Source: Mantis religiosa
Lineage: Eukaryota; Arthropoda; Insecta; Mantodea; Mantidae
Assembly (NCBI GenBank): GCA_030765055.1
Contig: CM060947.1
Coordinates: forward strand, 100,915,211-100,979,210
Reading direction: 5' to 3'
DNA: 64,000 nucleotides
The notes beneath the pieces were generated by a model. It was not told where the DNA came from. It made no database searches and saw only the letters and a program-made list of their open reading frames with translations. A program made the position numbers and the translations under genes. The number at the start of each line of letters is the position of its first letter. The first letter of the stretch is position 1. Below, piece by piece: positions 45,060 through 57,060 of the stretch.

Positions 45060-47217
45060 GCTATTAAACTTTATACCTCTGGACATGTTCAATGTTCACA
45101 GCCTTTTCTGGCTACAAGTGAACCTACTGAATGCAAATCAATCTAATCTACTAACAGGAATGGGGACAAAAGATAGACCCGTCATTCCCTCACTTGATCT
45201 GAAACAAAACTTGTACTTGCTTGTGTTGACCATTCTTTCTTTCACTTTCAGTTACTTTTCTATCATTTCATTTGTAACTGTCAACATTTTACCTATTTCT
45301 TTGGGAAAAACTTTGGTTTCAGGTAAAGTGAGATGAAATAGCCTCATTCATACATTATCCTGTGAATAATTCTGAAAATAGTTATCTTTGCAGTTTTAAT
45401 TAAAATGCACAAAATTCTTAAAATAAATTCAGATTTTTAAATCTAAAAATAAATACCAATCCAACAGTTGCAGATTTAACAGTTTTCTGTGACGGCAGAC
45501 CTTAAATTGCAGTACATAATTTACACTGATACAATATTACATTGTATTTATAAGATGCTGGATATTACTTGCACATGCTCTTGTACAGCTTTAAAAATTA
45601 ATGCAAAACTAAACATGAAATTTTTTTGAAGAAATGGATAGTATTTTAAAAATTAATTTTATCAGAAGGGTTGGACATTTTGCTATGTTGATTAAATATA
45701 ACCCATTACTACAAACTAGTTTTGGCAAAGACTGAGTAGAGGTTTGTTACTGCTCCCTCTATGTAAGTGTGCAATGAGCCATATGTTGTGCTAGTATGAC
45801 AATGAGTAAGCAAGAAGTGAACATATCTCTTGTGCAATGCATTACCAAGTTTGTCACTAATGAAGGATAAAACAAGCTGAAATTCTGAGAAGGCTCCAGA
45901 CACAGTTCAGGGAAGAAATGTTTTCAAAGATTTAGGCGTATAATTGTCATAAAATTGCGTGTTAGGAAGGAAAGCTGCAGAAAACCTTACTAGTGACAAC
46001 CATGGATGAGCATTATCACAAAAAATTATATGGCCATTTGTAACCTTATTGAGGTAGATAGCCCTCTGCCAGATCTGTACTCACAACCTCAGGAACCAGA
46101 GGCTACCACAGAGGATGGCAGTGATAGAAATCGGCTATAGGAGCGCACATTACATTAATGATGACCTTGGGTACAGGTAAATGTCAGACAGATTCCTTGT
46201 TTCCTTACTCAGGATCAAAAGCAAGCTTGTCTGGAAGTTTCCAAAGGCTCCAAGCTTGCTAGGAATTCTTTGCACTGTATTGTGGCTTTCAATGAAACAT
46301 GGGAAAATTGATCATTTTTAAGTGTGTTTAAAAATGATGGCTCCTTGTCATATTTACTGCATTTAAAAGAACTCCTCAGGACAAAATTCTAGCATGCTAG
46401 TGCTGATATGATTCTGGTAATTAAAAGTGTCTACAAACAAAATAATGTTTTAAACACTGAATCAAAGCAGTGAACAATGAAATTTAACTGGTCAGGGCCA
46501 TAAATACTTTTTTGGGACTCTAAGGGCATAATAAATATTGCCTATTTACCACTGGCTATTGTATAAGACAGAAGCAGTTTATTACAACAATGTCGGCAAC
46601 CAAAGAGAGATGTCATTTCTCTCCATGACACTGCAAAGTCCCCTCACTGCCATGCTACTGAATAGATACTGCAGAAGATCCACTGGACATTGTTCTTATG
46701 GTCCTGATTTATGTCTTATAATTTGTTTGGATTCAGTCACTGGGAGGAAAGTAGTTTGATAACGCAAGTATAGAAGAGTGTGAGCATTTATCCTTTATAT
46801 TTATTTTGAGAAAGCAATACAGAAACTGCAGTCCAATGGCAAAAGTGTCTTAACATTAGGAAATGTAGACAAATATTATTTAAATATCATTTTTGAGAGT
46901 TCTGTTGATACATTAAATTTGCATTTTACAATTTGCAGTTTATATTTGATTCACTGAATATTAATGACTCACAATTTTAAACAGCTTTAACATTTGTCAG
47001 CAATTTCTTCAGTTTTAATTAATCATTTGGAGTTAATGGTAAGTAAACAGACTTGGAAAATATATGATGTGGTGCAGTGACAGAACTTGCCCTACCCATC
47101 ACAAATTTGTAATACAACATTTAACAAATACACATATTACAGTGTTATTAAAAAGTTGTTCTATTGTTATAATTCAAATTAAACAATAAGTATTTAGTTA
47201 CATTCAGTATGCAGAAT
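45060..47217. other. PUS7 intron, no gene seen
   Basis: Unassigned AT-rich DNA. Open frames such as 45058-45336 are hydrophobic read-through without family resemblance. Confidence 0.45.
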
Positions 47218-47649
47218 AAACCTTTAAATCTATCGAGATTCAACTGTATTGGAACACCACAGTGAAGCGAAAAATTATTAAATTTTAGATGAGTCGCATT
47301 TTTTAACACATCTGCTTCACTTTCGTACCTATTTTGAGGACATGTTTCGCAAATCTTCGCTTGCATCTACGGCTCTTGTGCGACTGACGCTAGATCCAGC
47401 GGTGTGGGTAATTCTGGGGTTGAAACTTGAAATCCCGCTAGAAGAGAATCCCACATTTCAGTTCATCACTAAATCAACAGATGGCAGCAACAACCCCAGA
47501 ATTACCCACACCGCTGGATCTAGCGTCAGTCGCACAAGAGCCGTAGATGCAAGCGAAGATTTGCGAAACATGTCCTCAAAATAGGTACGAAAGTGAAGCA
47601 GATGTGTTAAAAAATGCGACTCATCTAAAATTTAATAAAACCTTTAAAT
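47218..47649. mobile_element. PLE hairpin unit U3 (408 bp) with 12-bp TSD
   Basis: 47230-47637 is flanked by AAACCTTTAAAT (47218-47229 and 47638-47649). Same subfamily as U2. Inverted arms of about 150 bp carry only the last few codons (EIPLEENPTFQFITKST on the + strand) and 3' UTR, around a spacer near 47420. The tail of about 50 bp (CAACTGTATTGGAACACCAC) occurs only on the left. The right arm has a hammerhead-like motif: CCGTAGA 47541-47547, stem II, GAAA 47565-47568, palindromic ACATGT, cleavage base C, and stem I GAG/CTC. Arms are almost identical to each other. Confidence 0.88.
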
Positions 47650-48207
47650 GTTTATTTAACCAAGAATGGATCAATTCAAAAGTTGTCATGGAGGAATAAA
47701 TTATCCCTCTATAGTTAGAGAAACAAGGGGGGAAGAGAGAGAATGAATTAAAAAACTTAAAATACCTAATACAGCTATATTTGAGAAAGTACAACATGGA
47801 GTATTATGAAATCAGTTAATACCACAAGGAAATCTGATGCAAATTGTATACTTTAACAAGCTTTATAATTTTCTGATGTACGTTTTTGTTTGCTTGGAGG
47901 TTTGGTGAAGAATTAATGAAGCTTCTTTGATAAACCTTGATTAAGTGTTTCATTTACATTTTTGCATAATTGTTCAAGTTTATACATCTCTTATGGTTTC
48001 CTGAGAATTCTAAGACAGCACTGCTGTATTCAACAAAAGTCCCTGTTCCAATAAACAAGAAGGTGCATATAAATAGAATGGAAGTGGATATAATTATTTA
48101 CAGAGAAAAAATAGGAGATATTTAGGAACAGGAAACTGCAGAAATTAGAATTGACATGGAACAATGAAAAAATAATACATTTCATTGGACAAACAAGCAG
48201 TTTAAAT
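47650..48207. other. PUS7 intron, no gene seen
   Basis: AT-rich and unassigned. Confidence 0.45.
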
Positions 48208-48407
48208 ACTTATGCCTGATATCACCAACAGATGTTAAAATCGATGTTAACAAATGTAACGTAACAATTGTCACAGTGCTAACACAGCTGTTAAATTTCT
48301 TGCATTTCACCAACCTGTTTTCTGAAAATGTTAACACGTGTCAATGCCAAGAGGCTTGTAAATATTACAGCTATAAGGGGCTAACACAGCTGAAAAAATG
48401 GCGGCTA

Positions 48408-48664
48408 AACAAAATCGTAAACAAAAGCCGCAAGACAAATTTCTCATCCATGGAGAAAGAATTGTTAATTGAATTGGTGACTAAGTGTAAGGATATCATG
48501 GAAAATAAAGAGGACGGATGCACTGAATATAAAAGAGAAAGATGTCACGTGGGAAAAAATTGGAAACGAATTTAATTCAAATGCATGTGTCACAACTACA
48601 AGTACGAAACAACTTCGTCAGTATTACGTAAATTTAAAACAAGATGTGAAGAAGGATAAGTGAC
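48408..48664 (+). pseudogene. Harbinger Myb/SANT-like DNA-binding protein, frameshifted
   Basis: SRKTNFSSMEKELLIELVTK and CKDIMENK, a frame change near 48510, then RTDALNIKEKDVTWEKIGNE and KQLRQYYVNLKQDVKKDK. This is the Myb/SANT-like domain found in the accessory protein of Harbinger elements and in zeste-like insect proteins. It binds element ends and helps import the transposase (family knowledge). One frameshift separates the two halves; the sequence is otherwise well kept. Confidence 0.7.
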
Positions 48665-48774
48665 GAGTGACTTGAACGTTTCAAGACGGGAGGTGGACAG
48701 TATTATCCACATAATTCCAGTGAATTATAAAATTGCAAAGTTATTACTACTTAAAGCAAAGGCGAGATCGGCAT

Positions 48775-48899
48775 ATTCCTTTCGATATATGTTCTAACCT
48801 CTCTTGTACTTCCGCAGTAACCTTCATAACTTGTTTCAACAGTCTATACCTCTGTAGAAAATTTTCTTCTGATAGCTCCTTATAATAATTTCTTCTCAT
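48775..48899 (-). pseudogene. PIF/Harbinger transposase N-terminal fragment
   Basis: The minus strand reads MRRNYYKELSEENFLQRYRL, LKQVMKVTAEVQERLEHI, SKGICRSRL. This resembles the N-terminal region of HARBI1-type nucleases (YYxELSxxxFxxRYR). Everything after it is absent. Confidence 0.5.
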
Positions 48900-49179
48900 A
48901 GTGCAGTCTATTACGAATGCCAATTAGACGGTATTAAATATAGCAAATCGATATCAACAGCTGCATTCACAGACACCATCTTGACTATTTACAATTGTTA
49001 AGGATTTAACAACAGAAATTTAGCTTGTTTGTTTAACAAGAGATTTAACATGAGTGTTATGCTAACACTGTTGGTGAAATGCAATTTTTGTTTTAATTAT
49101 TGCTAAACTGTGTAAAGTCTTAACATCTGTTGGTGCAATCGAGCATTAGTGCTTGCACTATACCGAATTAAAGCTCTTC

Positions 49180-49735
49180 AAAATGGCAAATATTAAATCA
49201 GCTTACAGAACATAACTAGGTTATCTTAATTTGGGTGTATGGTCAAGAAGGAAGGGCTGATTGCCTAGCCAAAGAAGGAGTTAATATTCCATTAATTAGC
49301 CCAGAACCTTCTTAGGAATACCAGAATATTATATTAAAGAAAAGAGAAAACCCTGGAGGCATAAGAAAATAAGCTGCTATTGAGAAATTCCAAAGCAAAA
49401 TCATGCAAAAATAGGTCAGCAAAAAGAACAAAAACTATGCTCACATTTAGCATAAAAGATCTGAGCATCCTTAATGGTATCCTTACTGAACATTATCCTC
49501 TCAGAGATCATCTCTTTAAGATAGGTAAAGCTGAAGTGAACATATGTAGACTCTATTTAGAAGAAAAAGTAATGGCAAGGCAAACTGCTCAACAAAGAAC
49601 AAGCACTGAGTTTGCCTTCCAGCCCCGGATAAGTTGTTTTAACGTTACCTGTAAAATCAAGGGCTATATTAAAAGCATCAAATTAGTGGGACTTACAGAG
49701 CAGGGCATTTGCAATAGATCTATTAAGTAGCAGTG
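49180..49735 (+). mobile_element. LINE RNase H and C-terminal fragment
   Basis: Broken + frames give GVYGQEGADCLAKEGV (end of an RNase H domain), then an open frame to 49727 with LSILNGILTEHYPLRDHLF, KIGKAEVNICRLYLEEKVM and TAQQRT. This is the region after RNase H in I/R1-group LINEs, where CRLC and EEETAEH motifs are typical. RT is absent. Confidence 0.6.
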
Positions 49736-51194
49736 AAGAGAAATCATAAGGCTTAAACAATTCCACATTAATCTGACCTAAGACGGAAGAATGGAGGACT
49801 GGCTGAGTAACAAAATGATGAAGTTCTTGATGGAGGTAAATAAAGACAAACAAGATATGTAGGGTATAAACACAAGAGTGCGAGAGGTACAACTCAAGAG
49901 TAGCAAAACTAGAAGGATTCTGGAAACTGAATTTGGTATTCTCTGGATATAAGAGGAGGAATTTGTGCCATTCGCAAAATGACAGGAAAGTTATGTATGA
50001 ATGAAGGTACTAAATGGATGAGGGGAGGTGTTGATGCTTAGATAGAGGAGAAGTGTAAGATTAAGGATATTCTCTATTTTACATCTCGTAAATTTTTTTC
50101 TTAGTCCAATATCCGACAGGCTGAAATGAGTGTTCATGGAACCTACTGAAGTTGTACATGAATAGCATTGCAGGTAATCTCATTAGCTGCAGAGACATTT
50201 GGTACCAATCTCTGCACCAAAGCCACAGACATATATCTTGCAGACAGCATTAAAATGTCCATGTGTCCACCACATGTAATACTACGTATTAGAAGCCAGC
50301 TACCTTAATGTTTAATGTGAAAATAAATATCTGTTCAGTCCCTGCCTTTCAGTAAACAAACTTCATAAGTGTAAGCAATGTTTCACTGCTATAGCTAGTT
50401 TCATTAATATTGACCTAGCACCACAATGAGGAACAAAATATTCAATTTCTATTTGACAAAAGTTTACTAAGAAAAGCATAAGCCACAAAACAATATTTGA
50501 TTGACTCAGCTATTGGTTGAGAGCAAATAACAGCAGCAAAACAGGTGAGTGGGCTACGTTTCTCAGAGTGACAAATGCAAAATTGAAAGAAGGAAGTATC
50601 ATCATAGACACATTGTGGAAGGAAATTAGATCCTTGGGATGATCAATGTTGTCATTAATGAACAGAGCTTGGACTTTGATATTTGCATGTAAGGTATCAA
50701 TTTATTCTACGTTGTAAGGAGTTTATTATGGAAGTTTTGTGGTACATATTTAACTAATTTTTGCATATTTATGAATATGTTTTACTTTTTCAGCAATGAT
50801 TCTTGAAATAGAAATATTTCACCATGATACCATAAGAAAAATATCTTAAAGTTTCTCTTTTATTACTCTGTTTGTATGGGCTTGTTAGCTAGCATGTTTC
50901 TAAATTCATTAAAGAGCATTGAAAAATGAGAACATAGCTACCAAAAATGAGTATTTCCTGATATAAAAATATGTCGCTCAGCAGTTTAGCAGAAACTAAA
51001 TAATGTTCAACAATCGTGCAGCAAATCATTTAAGTTTGGTGGGGCCATTAAATCATAAAACTGATATATTTATATTAATGTTGCAAACAAACTCATCTGC
51101 TGCAATAATAACATTTCCAAGAATTAAAAACAGTTTAACTTTTTAAACTTGTAAACAGTGTACTGTTATTTATAAGTGACACAGCCACTTCCCA
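49736..51194. other. PUS7 intron, no gene seen
   Basis: AT-rich and unassigned. The last part may hold the 5' UTR of the LINE that follows. Confidence 0.45.
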
Positions 51195-54100
51195 CACAGT
51201 GGGGGGAAATTAATATTATTTCACCAAAATGTACAATATATTAGCAATAAGAGGTTATGTATTGAAATAAATGTAAATGAGATCAGACCAGATATCATGG
51301 TCTTAACAGAGCATGGCCTAAAAATGGAAGAGGTGCTAGCAAATAATTATCAAGGTTATGCACTAGGGGCCCATTACTGCAGGCAAGGGTATCTAAGTGG
51401 GGGTGTAGTTATTTATGTTGAAAACAATATAAAGTTTAAGGAAATAAATTGCAGTAATTTTAAATTAACTTTTAATCGACTCTCTTTAAAGTTAATTTAT
51501 CATAACAACACTGTTTTCAACACTTCCAAGAAAGGAAATGCAGTAATTTTGTTGTTGATAAACATTGCGAGGTGGCTGCAATTGAGATAATTAAAAGAAG
51601 AAATAATATAATAGTTATTGGGGTATATAGATCCCCATCAGGAGATAGAGAAATATTTTTCAATAATTTAGAAAATTTATTAAATCTATTACAAAAATAT
51701 AATAAGTTAACAATAATGGGAGATCTAAATATCGACATGCTTAAAAATAACAAAGAAAAATGCACAATGACTGAACTACTAGACAGACAGAATTTATCAA
51801 CGAGAATAGATAAACCCACTAGAGTAACTAAGACTTCGCAATCCTGCATCGACAATGTTTTCACAAATTTTCCAAAATTGAAATGGGAAGCATCAGTAAT
51901 AAAAACAGGGATAGGAGATCACTATGGGCAAATATTAAAAATTAACACACAGAAAGAAAAAATACAAAATATTTTTATATATAAAAGACAAGTAGGTAAT
52001 GAAAGCATAAAAAATTAAGAGTATTTGAAACAAACAAATTGGAATAGGGTATATGAAAGTCAAAACGTAAGCGAAAAATATGATATATTCAATAAAATAA
52101 TAAAGTGCAGTTTAGACACCAAAATCCCATTGACAAGGATTAAAATTAGTGCAGGCGGGAAAAATAAAAAACCGGAACCCTGGATGACAACAGGTATAAA
52201 AATATCCCTCAAACGAATGCACTTTCTAAACTCAATAAAAATACCACATATGAATGAAAGAACATTAAAATATATAAATGACTATAATGTAATAACAAAG
52301 AGAGTTATAGAAATTGCAAAAACAAATTACAATAGAGAAATAGTTGAAAAATCAGAAAATAAAACAAAAGTAATATGGAATATTGTAAACAGAATCCATA
52401 AGAATAATAACAGTAAACAAATTGAAAACATAAAAATAAAGCATAATGATAAAGTAATTGAAAGTCCAAAAGAGATTTGTAATATATTTAATAACCACTA
52501 TTTAAACATAGTTAAAAAAGTCAAAACCATAAATACTTCTTCACAGGACAAAAACTTAATCACACAGAAAACAGCTAAAGCCAATGGCACTTTTTTATAT
52601 AACTAAAGACGATGTAATAAAAGAAATAGATAAGTTAAAATTTAAAAAATCTAGCGGTTTGGATGAAATCTCAAAACGAAATTGTCAAAGCTATAAAGCT
52701 GGAAACGGCAGAGGTATTGAGCCATATTATAAATGCCTCTCTGACACAGGGAATTTTTCCAGATACACTAAAAAAAGATATTGTAAGACCAATATACAAA
52801 CAGAAAGGTGGAAAGTTAGAAAAGGAAAATTATAGACCAATTACACTATGTGGTAGTTACTCAAAGATCATAGAAGGGGTATTTTTAGAACAATTACAGT
52901 CTTACATTAAAAAACTGAACATTATAGCGGAGGAACAATATGGATTTCAAAAACACAAATCCACAATACAAGCGATAGATAAAGTGAATAGCACAATAAT
53001 AAATGCCTTAAATAAAAGAGAAATAGTGCAGTGTTCATAGATCTAAGTAAAGCTTTTGATTGCGTTAACTTAGAACTACTATTAGAAAAACTAAACAGAT
53101 ATGAGGTATGAGGAATTGCACAAGATTGGGTTGAATCTTATCTAAAAAAGCGAATGCAATGGGTGGAAGTAAATTTTAAGAACACAAAGGGAGAAATTGA
53201 AAATATTAAGTCAGACTGGGGATATGTAACATCAGGTATACCTCAAGGTTCAAAATTGGGACCATTTTTATTTTTACTTTATATAAATGACCTTTTTGAG
53301 TTGATAAGGAAGCATGGTGGTACTGTAATAGGATATGCAGATGATATAACCATAATAATAAATGAATCTACAGAAAGAGAAGTGGAAGATAAAGCAAAGG
53401 AAATCCTAAAAATAGTAAAACAGTATTTCTTAAACTTAGAGCTGATTATAAATTTAAATAAGACATGCTGGATAAAGTTCAATCTCAAGAAGTGTTCAAC
53501 AAATATAAAAATTACTGTTGATGGTGAAAGTATTCCAGAAACATGCCAAACAGAATTTTTGGGGGTAGTAATTGATAAACACCTAGGGTGGAAGCAACAC
53601 ATAGAACATATAATAAAAAAACTAAATAAAGGTATATACGTAATGAAACAAGTTAGACGAACTATGGATAATAAAACCTTAAAACAAGTGTATTATGCAT
53701 TTATCTATTCACATATAAAATATGGGATATCTTTATGGGGTAATATAAATGCAAAAGAGGTGTTAAAAATTTTCAGATTACAAAAGAAAGCTATCCGAAT
53801 AATTGAAAATGTTGAGAGAAGATCTAGCTGTAGGCAGATATTTAAGAAGCATAATATTTTAATTGCTCCATGCATATACATATATATGAAAGCATTAAAT
53901 ATGTAATAGAAAAGGATACATGTAAAAAGAACTGTAATGTACACCCATATAATGTAAGGAATAAAGCTGACTATTTTAGGGCCACACTAAGGGGAACACT
54001 AAACAACAGATCATTAGAAAGTATTGGAAAAGACATGTATAATAGATTGCCAGGTAAAATAAAGAATGCTAAACTGTGTAATATTAAGAATATAAAAATG

Positions 54101-54290
54101 TATTTGTCAGAACAAGCTTTTTATAGTGTGGAAGAGTACAAAACAAAAAATGGAAAATAAACAATGTACATTTTAGTTTCTAAGCAGTGCATACAGTAGA
54201 CTTTTGAGTGTATTTTTATGTTTTTCTTATGATGTAAAATGATGTATCCTCTGTATGAAATATAGGGGATGAATAAATTGAAATTGAAAT
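51195..54290 (+). mobile_element. jockey-like LINE, nearly full length, endonuclease plus RT
   Basis: Encodes APE-type endonuclease motifs: FHQNVQYISNKRLCIE, IMVLTEHGLK, GGVVIYVENNIKFKEINC, then after the U4 insertion IIVIGVYRSPSGDREIFF, LTIMGDLNIDML, CIDNVFTNFP and GIGDHYGQILKI. RT motifs: KKSSGLDEIS, YRPITLCGSYSKIIEG, QYGFQKHKSTIQAI, FIDLSKAFDCVN (motif A), SGIPQGSKLGPFLFLLYIND (motif B), VIGYADDITIII (motif C, catalytic Asp pair kept), FLGVVIDKHLGWKQHI, and the C-terminal FYSVEEYKTKNGK (54115-54160). About five frame breaks or stops. The 3' end is AATTGAAATTGAAAT, a short repeat-type tail. No ORF1 seen. Confidence 0.9.
51451..51550. mobile_element. PLE hairpin unit U4 (78 bp, minimal) with 11-bp TSD, inside a LINE
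   Basis: 51462-51539 is flanked by GCAGTAATTTT (51451-51461 and 51540-51550); removing it restores the LINE reading frame (INCSNF to the downstream VVDKHC). It has only 12-bp perfect inverted arms (TAAATTAACTTT, with its complement at 51488-51499) around a centre with AATCGACTC. A one-sided tail follows on the right (CACTGTTTTCAACACTTCCA) that equals the 3' terminus of the PLE at 18450-19375. It is the smallest version of the U2/U3/U5/U6 design. Confidence 0.82.
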
Positions 54291-54533
54291 TTTTGATACT
54301 GTCCCATGACTTTGGGTGAAGTAGAGAGATGTTTCTTTTCATATAAAAACATGCTATTATTTTTGAAGAAAATTGATTCTTTCAGAAAACTGAAAAATAG
54401 TTAACTGTTCAATGCAATAAAAATTACTAATGTTAAAACAGACTAAAAGGGAGATTTAATAAATATAGATTTTGTTAATGCCCAAGTTTAACAATATATT
54501 TACAATTTGATTACTTCATCACAATTAATAAAC

Positions 54534-54695
54534 ATGAGAAATGCAATTTCCTTTATGGAAGTGTTGTAATAAATTTAAGGGTGAGTCAATGTCTGGTTGA
54601 CAATGGAGGAAAGTAGCCTCTGAAACATGCCCTGGCAAATTTTAAGTGTTGTTTAGTGTCATTAATCAACTCGCCCTTAAATTTAATGAGAAATG
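54534..54695. mobile_element. PLE hairpin unit U5 (142 bp) with 10-bp TSD
   Basis: 54544-54685 is flanked by ATGAGAAATG (54534-54543 and 54686-54695). The left part is a short minus-strand arm (TAAATTTAAGGGTGAGTCAA) preceded by the PLE tail (TTTCCTTTATGGAAGTGTTG). The right part is a longer + strand arm beginning at the degenerate hammerhead (GTCTGGTTGACAATGGAGG, GAAAC at about 54619) and ending CTTAAATTTA. The arms are thus unequal in length. Confidence 0.8.
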
Positions 54696-54764
54696 TACTA
54701 TATTTTAAATGCATATGTTCATACTTTAAGGTACATATAAATCTGAGCTCTACTAATGAAGTAG

Positions 54765-55022
54765 GGATAACATTTCCTTTCTTGGAAGTGTTGAAAACAG
54801 TGTTATGATAAATTAAATTGAAAGGGAGTCGATTAATAACACTAAAAAACACTTACTTTTAAATTTTTCTGGAACATGTTTCAGAGACTGCCTCTATCCT
54901 CAACCGGCCATCGAGGATTGAGGATAGAGGCAAAGTCTCTGAAACATGTTCCGGAAAAATTTACAAGTAAGTGTTGTTTAGTGTCATTAATCGACTCCCT
55001 TTAAATTTAATATGGATAACAT
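54765..55022. mobile_element. PLE hairpin unit U6 (240 bp) with 9-bp TSD
   Basis: 54774-55013 is flanked by GGATAACAT (54765-54773 and 55014-55022). Inverted arms of about 95 bp (minus 54810-54905, plus 54916-55012) differ at few positions around a spacer of about 10 bp (CCGGCCATCG). The tail of about 36 bp (TTCCTTTCTTGGAAGTGTTG) is on the left only. Both arms start at the hammerhead motif (TTGAGGA 54918-54924, stem II AGAG/CTCT, GAAAC at 54941) and run to the PLE end. It lies only 70 bp from U5. Confidence 0.85.
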
Positions 55023-55433
55023 GCTCCAATAATTGTACAACTCTGCTTTAATATAAGAGCATATGGAGTTTGCCAGCACAATCCACACCAATGACTGGAA
55101 GTTTTGCAGCCCACCTTATGTCATACTCTGCAGTTCATGGACCCAATAAGAAATGTCCATACTAACAATATTGAGTTGTGCTAGTGATTTATTTTACTTC
55201 AAATGTATTTGTGTATTTCTGAAGGCTTAGAGAGCATTTAAAGTACTTTTTTATGCTTGGATGATATTTGTAACTGCTTATAGATGCAATGCAGCAAGTG
55301 AGTTCAGAACTTAAGAGAACTTTTTTGTGGAACATAAAGTAAAGAAGGAGATTAACATTCATATACAAATAGTGTATTAAGGCAAGCCAAGAAGGTAAAA
55401 TGAACTTAAAACATTTGTTAGTTGAACAATATA
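55023..55433. other. PUS7 intron, no gene seen
   Basis: Unassigned AT-rich sequence. Confidence 0.45.
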
Positions 55434-56540
55434 TAGTGGCCGCAATGGAAATCTTTGCATGGTAATAAAAACAACAAACAATGGCTTTACATGGTTTTAT
55501 TTTGAACTTCTTCGTACAATTAGTACTTGGTCATATTTCCCTTAACTTGCATCACCTTCATGAGTCTCCTGGTCGTTGAATCTGCTAGATTTTCAAAATA
55601 TTTTTTGTTCATTTCCACCCATAACTTCAACCCTCCTGCAGCTCCATAATATTTTATGGTTGTAACTCTTCAATTTTCAAGCATTTTCTATTGGATTTAG
55701 GTCAGGAGAATTACCAGTTCAGTCAAGTACAGGTACATTATTGTCTTTTAGGAGCTTCTGAACCATCTTGTTCTGTGAGCAGTGGCACCATCATGCATAA
55801 AGAACTGACACTGATGAATTGGCCAAAATGTGACCAAATGCTGTTGCAATACTTCTAAATAGTTACTTCCCTTCATTGTTGCATTTTTAGGGAGAAAGTA
55901 CATGCCACCTCTATCACAATTACCAGTAAAGGCACCCCATACCATCACACTTTCTGGATGTTTAATAGTTTTGACCGTAATCTCTGGATCATACTGTGAC
56001 ACATTTTTTGGCCTTTTCACCTTATTGGACTTTCCTCTAATTTGAAAGTGCTTTCATCAGAAAACATTACTTTGCGCCAATCCTCTGATGTACAGTGCTG
56101 ATATGTTTTGCAGAAATGTACTCTTTTCTTCATCATAGCTTCAGTTAGAAGAGCTTCTTGGCAGCATACCGAATTGGCAAACCTAAGTATTTTTGAAGCC
56201 AATGCTGAATAGTGTGGATTGCAACACTTTTGAGCAGTTCTGGATGATTCTTTTTTAAACCTGCTGCTGTAATCCATGGATTAGCTATCACTTCACGTTT
56301 TAGAAGGTCATCAGTCCTTGGAGAAGTCTTTCTTTAACCACCTGAGCCTGATTTTCGAGTTGGTGTGGTGCCACATGGCAAAGGTGCTGCTGCATTTTTT
56401 AGGTCGTAAATGGCTTGTCTTGAAACCTTTAGATCAGCAGCTATACGAATTACAGAGGTACCTACCTTTAACAGAGTTAAAGCACAAGTCTTCTCCTCAC
56501 AAGTGAGCTCCTTGCGTCCCATTTTATGTATTGGATGCAA
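55434..56540 (-). mobile_element. Tc1-like transposon, transposase frameshifted
   Basis: The minus-strand start MGRKELTCEEKTCALTLLK (56523) is followed by a helix-turn-helix (SVIRIAADLKVSRQAIYDLK). Then come the second DNA-binding part (RFANSVCCQEALLTEAMMKK) and the catalytic blocks: VMFSDESTFKLEES (first D), VMVWGAFTGNC, FMHDGATAHRT (second D) and GNSPDLNPIEN (third acidic, near 55715). It is a Tc1-family DDE transposase in three or four frames. One possible terminal repeat starts at 55434 (AGTGGCCGCAATGG), but no matching right end was found. Confidence 0.85.
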
Positions 56541-56831
56541 AAATACACACCTTCAAAAACAGCACTGAAATCAAAAATTGGATGACAACAATGCACAATA
56601 AACAACTTGCTGTATGCAAATACCAGAGGCAGACTGAGACCTGGACTGCTAATGAAAGGAAGTTGCTGCTGTGCACTCGAGAATCACATGATTTGCATCT
56701 TTGCCCGCCTTTTCTTGTAGTGGTGGCAGAAGAACAAACTGAACGCATTGTGTATGTAAAGAGTTTCCTTGCATTTAAAATGTAAAGATTTCCACTGTGG
56801 TGACTGTAGATTGAAAAATAAGTCAAGTAGC
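56541..56831. other. no gene seen
   Basis: Short unassigned stretch between the Tc1 and hAT elements. Confidence 0.4.
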
Positions 56832-57060
56832 AATGTAAGATAGGGTGGTTCATCATAAGAGAGCAAAGGCACGTGCTCCCCTAAAAGAAATCTTACGGAA
56901 ATAAATGAATCAAGGCCTTTCGACAAGTAAGGACAGTTTATTTTTAAAACATAAGAAAGCTTTATAAGGTAGTAAAAGTGATGTCTTCATACCTACTGCA
57001 TACTGCTTGGTGCGGTAAGATTAGCGCCGGCCTGCTGCATTTGCACATAACAGAAGGCAT

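Larger units (their letters stand above)
48208..49150. mobile_element. Harbinger-like DNA transposon derivative
   Basis: Bounded by imperfect terminal inverted repeats of about 31 bp (48208-48238 and 49120-49150), sharing the perfect 16-bp core CACCAACAGATGTTAA. Inside are a Myb/SANT-like gene on + and a fragment of a PIF/Harbinger transposase on minus, converging, which is the two-gene design of this superfamily (established knowledge). Most of the transposase, including its catalytic residues, is deleted. The expected 3-bp TSD was not found at these ends. Confidence 0.65.
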
